Origin: CAJBVG01 sp943360385
Lineage (GTDB): Bacteria > Bacteroidota > Bacteroidia > Sphingobacteriales > Sphingobacteriaceae
Direction: 5' to 3'
Assembly: GCA_943360385.1 (NCBI GenBank)
Contig: CALRIM020000176.1
Coordinates: 1 to 6,317, forward strand
Length of the DNA: 6,317 nt
Shown here: piece by piece, positions 1 to 4,413 of the stretch
Numbering within the stretch: the first letter of the stretch is position 1
How the letters are laid out: every line of letters starts with the position of its first letter
Position numbers and translations under genes: made by a program
The notes under the pieces: model-generated
Told to the model about the DNA's origin: nothing
What the model saw: only the letters and a program-made list of their open reading frames with translations
Database searches by the model: none

Positions 1-443
1 TTCCATTGAGTTTTGTTTCCGCGAATAATTTCTCGTACATCTGCGAGTTCCAATGTTGTATCTACATTTGCCTTATTCACAATTAATGCAATTGCATCTG
101 TTGCTATTTTATTAGTACGTGGTGTTATTTTTAATTTTTCGAATTGTGCTAGTTCATCCTTATTTAATTCTCTTGGAAGAACTATTAATTGAACGCTATC
201 ACTTAAAAATAAATTTACAATATCCGATTCTGGTAAATATGCAATCTGTACATCTGCTTTTGGATAAATGGTTTCAAACACTTGCTCTTGTGAGTCTATA
301 ATTGGCATAAGTGTTTCATCGGCTGCAATTTTCACATCGCCAGAAGTGGTTGTGTTTAAAACCTTTCCATTCTTATCGTGTTCGGTACAAGCGAATATGC
401 TACCAAAAATGATTACTAGTAAAATCGAATACTTAAATTTCAT
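1..443 (-). CDS. PstS-like phosphate/anion ABC transporter substrate-binding lipoprotein, 3' end outside window
   Basis: This gene has an ATG at 441-443 and stays open to the left edge, giving 147 N-terminal residues without a stop. Residues 1-19 look like a lipoprotein signal: a Lys-containing start (MKFKYS), a hydrophobic run, and lipobox SIFAC with the acceptor Cys at 19, so the mature protein should be membrane-anchored. The rest matches the PBP-like (PstS-type) domain: SGDVKIAADETLMPIIDSQ opens the first lobe, and TPRTNKIATDAIALIVNK is the typical PstS stretch before LADVREIIRGNKTQW, the region where family members carry a D(I/V)..I..GK...W pattern. The ATG overlaps the end of the preceding small gene by 11 nt, which suggests translational coupling. 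No pstCAB genes are visible, so a role in phosphate import is not shown; binding of phosphate or another small anion is inferred from family only. Family assignment is quite sure, substrate unknown. Confidence 0.85.
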   Translation of the reverse strand, partial: MKFKYSILLVIIFGSIFACTEHDKNGKVLNTTTSGDVKIAADETLMPIIDSQEQVFETIYPKADVQIAYLPESDIVNLFLSDSVQLIVLPRELNKDELAQFEKLKITPRTNKIATDAIALIVNKANVDTTLELADVREIIRGNKTQW

Positions 444-642
444 TTCGCGATTTGTATTTTAGAATCGAACGATATAAACGAAAAAAGGAATAGACAATGA
501 AAACACTGCCTATTCCAATTTTTATATTTTTTGAATAGTCTGCAAGTAACGTTGGGATAAAAATAAGTGCAATTCCGCAAGCTGCGTAAATTACCCCCAT
601 TAAAATTCCAAAAACAAACAGAACATTTTCTTTAGCATTCAC
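433..642 (-). CDS. Small two-helix inner-membrane protein, unknown function
   Basis: A 69-residue protein that I cannot assign to a named family. The start is GTG (640-642), because there is no in-frame ATG between the tonB stop and this codon; the next Met, residue 15, would cut into the first helix. Residues about 7-33 form one hydrophobic helix (VLFVFGILMGVIYAACGIALIFIP) and about 42-57 a second (IGIGSVFIVYSFF). The end is basic (RLYRSILKYKSRNE), which by the positive-inside rule puts the C terminus in the cytoplasm and makes a hairpin topology likely. It begins 11 nt after tonB and its last codons overlap the start of the PstS-like gene by 11 nt (ATGAAATTTAA holds both the ATG and this gene's TAA). 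Its placement suggests a helper of the Ton motor or of the lipoprotein, but nothing in the residues shows this. Confidence 0.75.
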   Translation of the reverse strand: MNAKENVLFVFGILMGVIYAACGIALIFIPTLLADYSKNIKIGIGSVFIVYSFFRLYRSILKYKSRNEI

Positions 643-653
643 TTCAATAATTA

Positions 654-1457
654 TTACATTAACTTGAAGTTCACGGGTACGTTATATTGCACACGAACTG
701 GTCGGCCATTTTGTTTACCAGGCGTCCATTTCGGTTGTGATTTAACAACTCGTTTTGCTTCTTCGTCGCAACCTCCACCAATTCCTCTTTTTACTTCAAC
801 ATTCGAAATACTTCCGTCTTTTTCTACAATAAAACTTACGAACACTCTTCCTTCTATGTTATTTTCACGAGCAATTGCTGGATATTTTGTGTTTTTTTGA
901 ATATATGCCATTAACGCAGCTTCTCCTCCAGGAAACTCTGGATTTTGTTCCACTGCTAAAAATACTTGTTCCTCACCAATTACATCACCAGTTCCATCCT
1001 CTAATCCACTTAAATCTACATCTGCATTAGGATCTCCCTCTACTGTTTTTGCCCCTGCATCCACTTCCTGCAATTTGTCTTGTGTTGGAGGTGGTTCATC
1101 AGGCACTTCCGCATCTGGCTTAATCTCTGGTGGAGTAAACTTAATCGTCGACTTCAACGGAGGTGGCGGAGGTGGAGGTGGCGTTGCAGGTTGAGTTTTG
1201 TCCACCGGTGGTGGTTCCTCAAGGTCGGTTGTATTGTTAACCAATACTACCTTTTCTTCTGGAATTGCATCAGAAATTAATTTGATAATCAACGGTGCGC
1301 TTACAGCTAATGTAAAGAGCACTATTGAAAGAACAATTCCTAAGAACGCATTTCTAGGATATAGGCGTCGGATTTCGTATGCCCCGTATTCTTGGTTTCT
1401 ACCCTTGAATACCAGGTCGATCCATTTACCATCGTATAAATCTATTTTACCTGCCAT
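654..1457 (-). CDS. tonB: TonB energy transducer
   Basis: TonB, 267 residues, couples the proton-driven ExbBD motor to outer-membrane TonB-dependent transporters. In order: a cytoplasmic head (1-36) with FKGRNQEYGAYEIRRLY, a signature of Bacteroidota TonB proteins; one membrane helix (about 37-61); a periplasmic Pro/acid-rich spacer (about 66-160) with eight consecutive Pro at 93-100 and further EPPP blocks; then the TonB C-terminal domain (about 170-267) with NPEFPGG at 172-178, YPAIARENNIEGRVFVSF, and the late motif KWTPGKQNGRPV at 243-254. Length and domain order are normal for the phylum. The start ATG is 20 nt after the preceding exbD stop, so it belongs to the same transcript. Which transporters it serves cannot be told, since no SusC/TonB-dependent receptor gene is in the window. 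Confidence 0.96.
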   Translation of the reverse strand: MAGKIDLYDGKWIDLVFKGRNQEYGAYEIRRLYPRNAFLGIVLSIVLFTLAVSAPLIIKLISDAIPEEKVVLVNNTTDLEEPPPVDKTQPATPPPPPPPPLKSTIKFTPPEIKPDAEVPDEPPPTQDKLQEVDAGAKTVEGDPNADVDLSGLEDGTGDVIGEEQVFLAVEQNPEFPGGEAALMAYIQKNTKYPAIARENNIEGRVFVSFIVEKDGSISNVEVKRGIGGGCDEEAKRVVKSQPKWTPGKQNGRPVRVQYNVPVNFKLM

Positions 1458-1477
1458 GTTCTAAATTACTATTTTGA

Positions 1478-2113
1478 CTATAAAGGAGTATTTTTTAACA
1501 TTTCTACTTCCATTGGTGTAATATCTACAATCGCATAACGTCCAATGTTACAAATGTTCATTTCGTCCAGTATGTCTACTAAATTTTTATACTTAGAGTC
1601 GTCGTTTGCCTTTATAACTACAATTAATCCATCCTTAAATGCTTTAATCGCAGCAACTTTATCTCTAAATTCTGCTTCTTTTATTTTGTTGGATTGTAAT
1701 TGCTCCTTGTAAATTGCAATAGAATCTACACGATCATTACGCATGCGGTTCTCTTTCAAAAGTGTTGCACGAATTCCGCCTTTACCAAAGTTTGTAACTA
1801 ATGGTGTGCCTGGTACTCCTGTTTTGTCATCAACAAAATAGTAAACTATTTTATTGTCTTTTGTTAGAAGAATAGTCATCGCCTGAGAAGCCTTGATTTT
1901 AGTCTTTTCTTCTTCAGTCAAATCCTTATCCTTTACCGGCATGTTTATCTCCATGGTTTGTGGCTTATTCATCGATGTTGTTAACATGAAGAACGTAATT
2001 AAAAGGAAGCCTAAATCCACCATTGGTGTAAAGTCAACTCGCGTTGATAACTTCTTACCCCTGGCTTTCTTGCCTTTTTTACCGCCACCCCCTCCGGTGT
2101 CTATATCTGCCAT
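1478..2113 (-). CDS. exbD: ExbD/TolR biopolymer transport protein (second copy)
   Basis: A 211-residue ExbD-family subunit of the Ton motor. A Gly/Lys-rich cytoplasmic leader (1-21: five Gly in a row, then KKGKKARGKK) is followed by TRVDFTPMVDLGFLLITFFML, the family's single membrane helix. Asp33 in MVDLGFLL aligns with the essential proton-carrying Asp25 of E. coli ExbD. The periplasmic domain begins about residue 52 and ends with LIVVIKANDDSKYKNLVDILDEMNICNIGRYAIVDI (163-198), the usual closing strand-helix-strand unit. Between the two halves (about 97-160) is a charged, mostly helical segment that makes the protein much longer than E. coli ExbD (141 residues). It lies 38 nt after the first exbD and 20 nt before tonB. 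It differs clearly from the first copy, so this is an old duplication, not a recent repeat. Confidence 0.93.
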   Translation of the reverse strand: MADIDTGGGGGKKGKKARGKKLSTRVDFTPMVDLGFLLITFFMLTTSMNKPQTMEINMPVKDKDLTEEEKTKIKASQAMTILLTKDNKIVYYFVDDKTGVPGTPLVTNFGKGGIRATLLKENRMRNDRVDSIAIYKEQLQSNKIKEAEFRDKVAAIKAFKDGLIVVIKANDDSKYKNLVDILDEMNICNIGRYAIVDITPMEVEMLKNTPL

Positions 2114-2151
2114 ATCTTATCTAATTTATATTAGAAAATATTTTAAAAAAA

Positions 2152-2751
2152 TTATTTGTCAGCTTTTTCTAAGCTTGTTATAAAGTTGAAACGGTTAACT
2201 TTTTTATCTTGTAGTGTAGAAATTACTTGTTTCACTACTGGATAACCAGCTTCGCCATCGCCTTTTACAGCAACACGTAAGTCTTTGTTTGTATAACGCG
2301 CTTGCAAAATCCAATCAGCTAATTCATTATTTAAAGAATCAGATGGAATTCCTTCTTGCTTAAAGTTTTTACGCTTCTCTGCATCTAAGTCTAAGTAAGA
2401 ACCAAGTTGTTTTATAGACACTCCGAAAGAACTCAATAGAGAGAATGCTTTCTTTTGTTCATCTGTAAATGTCAACTTATATTTCTCGCCCATTTTTTCT
2501 AGTAGTGTGATTCTGTTTTGATCACCATCCATCGAAAAATAAACTTTTGAATCCTTATCAATCGTTAATAATAAAATATCTGTCTCAGGAAGCTTTATCT
2601 CAGAGATTGATGATGGTGTAGTCACCGTCACTGGTTCATCTGGTTTAAACTTAGTCGCCAACATAAAGAACGTAAGTAGCAAGAAGGCTACGTCGGTCAT
2701 CGCCGTCATATCTACTACTGTACTCTTACGAGGTATCTTTACTTTCGACAT
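2152..2751 (-). CDS. exbD: ExbD/TolR biopolymer transport protein (first copy)
   Basis: A 199-residue ExbD-family subunit that should sit within the ExbB pore and carry protons. A short basic leader (SKVKIPRKS) precedes VDMTAMTDVAFLLLTFFML (13-31), the membrane helix; Asp20 is the counterpart of the essential E. coli ExbD Asp25. The periplasmic part starts with a strand pair (ILLLTIDKDSKVYFSMDGD, 59-77) and ends with LRVAVKGDGEAGYPVVKQVISTLQDKKVNRFNFIT (158-192), as is usual. Between them, about residues 80-150, is an inserted charged region predicted to be helical, absent from short proteobacterial ExbD. The gene follows exbB by 32 nt and precedes the second exbD by 38 nt. Family membership is firm; how the two ExbD proteins share the motor is not visible from sequence. 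Confidence 0.93.
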   Translation of the reverse strand: MSKVKIPRKSTVVDMTAMTDVAFLLLTFFMLATKFKPDEPVTVTTPSSISEIKLPETDILLLTIDKDSKVYFSMDGDQNRITLLEKMGEKYKLTFTDEQKKAFSLLSSFGVSIKQLGSYLDLDAEKRKNFKQEGIPSDSLNNELADWILQARYTNKDLRVAVKGDGEAGYPVVKQVISTLQDKKVNRFNFITSLEKADK

Positions 2752-2783
2752 TATGTTGAGTTTAAATATTTAGTATTAAAATC

Positions 2784-3623
2784 TTATTTGTGTTTTGCAG
2801 CAAACGTTTGAACAATGCTATAACCAGCTTCGTCGATTGCATAAGTAATTGCATCGATTTTACTTGTAAACACGTTGTACATAATAGTTGCTAATGCAGA
2901 GTTACCAATACCCAAAGCTGTGTTGATTAAGGCTTCAGAGATACCGTTTGCTAACGCTACCGAGTCAGGTGAACCTGCTGATGCTAATGCCGCAAACGCA
3001 CGAATCATACCTAATACCGTTCCCAAAAGAGCGATCAATGTAGATACAGAAGCCATCGTTGCAATAACAACTAAGTTTTTCTCTAAACCTGGTAATTCTA
3101 ATGTTAACGACTCTTCTAATTCTTTTTGAATAGATACAATTTTGTGATCTAAATCTAAGTTAGTCGACAATTCCATTTCTTTGTATTTAACCAAAGTAGA
3201 ACGCAATACATTAGCTACAGATCCTTTTTGTACATCACACTCTTTAATAGCAGCATCAACATTGTTGTTGTCTAAATGAGTTCTGATTTTACGAACAAAC
3301 GCTTCTGCTCTTCCTTTACCTTGAGCTTTAGCAATTGTTAAAAACCTTTCGATAGAAAAAGTAATGTTCATCAATACTAACGATAAAAGAATCGGTACGA
3401 TGAATCCACCTTTGTACACTAAACCTAACACTTGTCCTGCACCTTCTTGAATTGGGTGATTTGCTGGATCGCCACCTTCAAAGTTTGCTGGATTACCCAT
3501 TACAAATTTGTAGATTAAGATTCCTACAACTATACACAATGGAATAGTGATTGATGCGAAGATGGAACTTAAACCATTCTTCTCTTCTTTTGCAGCAGTA
3601 GCTACTTTTGCCTCATTTGCCAT
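2784..3623 (-). CDS. exbB: ExbB/TolQ/MotA-family proton channel
   Basis: ExbB, 279 residues, forms the inner-membrane pentamer that with ExbD converts the proton gradient into movement of TonB. Hydrophobic segments lie at about 20-42, 73-93, 184-208 and 228-252. The first is extra compared with the three-helix E. coli ExbB and is followed by GNPANFEGGDPANHP (43-57), a stretch typical of Bacteroidota homologues. The cytoplasmic part (about 95-180) includes AIKECDVQKGSVANVLRS. The family core is LLGTVLGMIRAF (199-210) followed by LANGISEALINTALGIG (224-240); Thr202 and Thr235 correspond to the conserved pore threonines of the family. This is the first gene of the motor operon, with a 192-nt upstream gap holding a candidate promoter and a hairpin. 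The close match of the whole core to ExbB makes a flagellar MotA role unlikely; TolQ remains formally possible, but the adjacent tonB favours ExbB. Confidence 0.95.
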   Translation of the reverse strand: MANEAKVATAAKEEKNGLSSIFASITIPLCIVVGILIYKFVMGNPANFEGGDPANHPIQEGAGQVLGLVYKGGFIVPILLSLVLMNITFSIERFLTIAKAQGKGRAEAFVRKIRTHLDNNNVDAAIKECDVQKGSVANVLRSTLVKYKEMELSTNLDLDHKIVSIQKELEESLTLELPGLEKNLVVIATMASVSTLIALLGTVLGMIRAFAALASAGSPDSVALANGISEALINTALGIGNSALATIMYNVFTSKIDAITYAIDEAGYSIVQTFAAKHK

Positions 3624-3680
3624 TTTATAAATTTATTTGTTTTTAACTGTTTGATTAACGATAGTTCTCTTAATAAAATT

Positions 3681-3701
3681 GCCCTATACACAATATAGGG
3701 C
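3681..3701. promoter_or_regulatory. Perfect 8-bp inverted repeat upstream of exbB
   Basis: GCCCTATA and TATAGGGC are separated by five bases (CACAA on the plus strand). The element stands out as G/C-containing in very AT-rich surroundings, 58 nt before the exbB ATG. On the minus strand it follows a TAnnTTTG-type box (3705-3712) so closely that the expected start of transcription falls at its first bases. It could therefore be an operator over +1 or a 5'-terminal hairpin on the exbB mRNA. A weak terminator for the DUF3127 gene is less likely: the run after the stem on that strand is only AATTTTATT and it lies 115 nt past the stop. The repeat is certain, the role is not. Confidence 0.5.
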
Positions 3702-3704
3702 TCA

Positions 3705-3712
3705 CAAAATTA
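3705..3712 (-). promoter_or_regulatory. Candidate -7 promoter box for the exbB operon
   Basis: On the minus strand this reads TAATTTTG, which fits the Bacteroidota primary sigma factor -7 consensus TAnnTTTG. No clear -33 TTG lies at the usual distance; the nearest, at 3724-3726, is only 11 nt away. It would give an untranslated leader of about 75 nt that starts with the hairpin at 3681-3701. A second exact match, TAAATTTG at 3756-3763, is further upstream and also lacks a well-spaced -33 box, so the choice between them is open. Confidence 0.4.
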
Positions 3713-3755
3713 TAATTTTTAAGCAATAAAAAAATTTTAAGGCGATTTATTAACA

Positions 3756-3763
3756 CAAATTTA
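3756..3763 (-). promoter_or_regulatory. Alternative -7 promoter box for the exbB operon
   Basis: Minus-strand TAAATTTG, an exact TAnnTTTG match, 132 nt before the exbB ATG. Upstream TTTG words occur 9 and 25 nt away, neither at the preferred spacing of about 19. If used, the hairpin at 3681-3701 would lie inside the leader about 55 nt after the start of transcription. Confidence 0.3.
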
Positions 3764-3815
3764 ACTTTATGACAAACCGCTTACATTTCAAAATGCTAAA
3801 CTTCTCATTTCTAAC

Positions 3816-4181
3816 CTAGAATGGAAGATCACTCGCGTCTGTTTCCATGTTATCCATGTTGAAAACCGGGCTTTCTGGTGCTGGAGGCATCGATCCTGCA
3901 GCAACTTTATCGATTTTCCATGCTACAATATTGGTAATATAGTCTTTTTCGCCCGTTTTGCGTGTATATGGTTTACCAGATAAGTTAAACGCTACTTTTA
4001 GCTCATCGCCCATTTTGTGGTCATCTATTAACGAACATTTGTCTTGGTTTAATTGAAACTTAACATACTGTTGGTATCCTCTTTCTTCCGTTTCAATCAC
4101 AAACTCTCTTTTTTTAAATTTATCAGTAATCTGTACTGTCTCAAATACATCTACTAATTTTCCTTGTACTTCTAATGCCAT
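3816..4181 (-). CDS. DUF3127 OB-fold-like protein with SSB-type C-terminal tip
   Basis: A 121-residue protein of the DUF3127 family, which is found mainly in Bacteroidota and is often labelled only by its domain. Residues 3-92 carry the family pattern: LEVQGKLVDVF, then KFKKREFVIETEE (22-34), YVKFQLNQDKCSLIDD (39-54), GDELKVAFNLSGKPY (58-72) and YITNIVAWKID (81-91). This succession of strands resembles the OB fold of single-stranded-DNA-binding proteins. After a flexible Pro/Met linker (AAGSMPPAPESPVF) the protein ends in DASDLPF, which resembles the acidic tip DDDIPF that bacterial SSB uses to recruit repair and replication proteins. Nucleic-acid binding is therefore a reasonable inference but is not established. 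The gene stands alone: it has its own -7 box 26 nt upstream, the pckA terminator lies behind it, and a 192-nt gap precedes exbB. Start ATG at 4179-4181 follows an A/T-rich leader. Confidence 0.85.
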   Translation of the reverse strand: MALEVQGKLVDVFETVQITDKFKKREFVIETEERGYQQYVKFQLNQDKCSLIDDHKMGDELKVAFNLSGKPYTRKTGEKDYITNIVAWKIDKVAAGSMPPAPESPVFNMDNMETDASDLPF

Positions 4182-4207
4182 GTTGTTTAATAATAATTAT
4201 AAGAATT

Positions 4208-4215
4208 CAAATATA
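4208..4215 (-). promoter_or_regulatory. Candidate -7 promoter box for the DUF3127 gene
   Basis: Minus-strand TATATTTG is an exact match to the Bacteroidota -7 consensus TAnnTTTG and lies 26 nt before the ATG, giving a leader of about 20 nt. The -33 region falls inside the heptamer array at 4222-4253, where the closest word is CTCG 17 nt upstream rather than TTTG. The gene sits after a strong terminator and so needs its own promoter, which supports the call. Confidence 0.5.
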
Positions 4216-4221
4216 ATAATA

Positions 4222-4253
4222 GTATCGGGTATCGAGTATCGGGTATCGGGTAT
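4222..4253. repeat. Tandem 7-bp repeat array, left arm
   Basis: Four tandem heptamers on the plus strand: GTATCGG, GTATCGA, GTATCGG, GTATCGG (4222-4249), followed by a partial GTAT. It is the inverted partner of the array at 4363-4390; over 28 bp the two arms match at 25 positions. Translated, this kind of repeat gives the YPIPDTRYPI words that appear in spurious proteins from several Bacteroidota, which suggests a dispersed intergenic repeat. Its edge lies 6 bp from the -7 box of the DUF3127 gene. Confidence 0.85.
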
Positions 4254-4326
4254 TTTTGAAAAAAGTTATGGAGTAATGGGTAGTTTTTGCAGAACATTAA
4301 GAGTGCAATATTTAGATATACCGTTC

Positions 4327-4358
4327 TAAAACAAAAAACAGCGGCTGTTGCCGCTGTT
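4327..4358 (-). terminator. Intrinsic terminator of pckA
   Basis: Read on the minus strand, AACAGCGGC and GCCGCTGTT form a perfect 9-bp stem around a 4-nt AACA loop (4337-4358). The stem runs directly into TTTTTTGTTTT (4328-4338 complement). Strong GC stem plus long T run is a textbook Rho-independent terminator. It is 44 nt past the pckA stop, in the correct orientation. Read on the plus strand the stem is followed by CTTCTCG, so it is one-directional. Confidence 0.9.
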
Positions 4359-4362
4359 CTTC

Positions 4363-4390
4363 TCGATACCCAATACTCGATACCCGCTAC
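4363..4390. repeat. Tandem 7-bp repeat array, right arm (inverted)
   Basis: On the minus strand this reads GTAGCGG, GTATCGA, GTATTGG, GTATCGA, the same heptamer family as at 4222-4249 but in opposite orientation; the differences are three substitutions in 28 bp. It lies between the pckA stop and the pckA terminator and so is transcribed as part of the pckA 3' untranslated region. The two arms enclose about 110 bp, including the terminator. Confidence 0.85.
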
Positions 4391-4393
4391 TAG

Positions 4394-4413
4394 CAAAACG
4401 CTTAAGCGTTTTG
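4394..4413. repeat. 20-bp perfect palindrome centred on the pckA stop codon
   Basis: CAAAACGCTTAAGCGTTTTG is its own reverse complement and its axis falls inside the TAA stop of pckA (4402-4404). In RNA it would form an 8-bp stem with a UUAA loop. Outside it, CTACT (4387-4391) and AGTAG (4414-4418) could extend the stem past a 2-nt bulge. The structure includes the last codons (Gln-Asn-Ala) and could mark or protect the transcript 3' end, or bind a protein as DNA. It has no T run directly after it, so the terminator at 4327-4358 is the better termination signal. Confidence 0.75.

Noticed and set aside
119..462. Plus-strand reading frames of 60 and 64 codons near the left edge
   Set aside because: They lie opposite the PstS-like lipoprotein gene, which shows a clear lipobox and family motifs on the minus strand.
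1158..1181. GGTGGCGGAGGTGG-like tandem repeat
   Set aside because: It is the complement of eight proline codons in the TonB spacer, an ordinary feature of this protein.
1080..1464. Plus-strand reading frames opposite tonB, rich in Trp and Arg or in Ser
   Set aside because: They are antisense shadows of tonB; the Trp/Arg richness comes from the complement of the poly-proline codons. Similar plus-strand frames over exbB, the second exbD and pckA are rejected for the same reason.
4222..4390. Possible CRISPR array
   Set aside because: The units are 7 bp long, directly adjacent without spacers, and the two arrays face each other; no cas gene is present.
4187..4396. A 69-codon minus-strand reading frame containing YPIPDTRYPIL
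   Set aside because: It is a translation of the two heptamer arrays and the pckA terminator between them. It begins within the pckA 3' region, has no domain, and crosses a strong terminator hairpin. Treated as non-coding.
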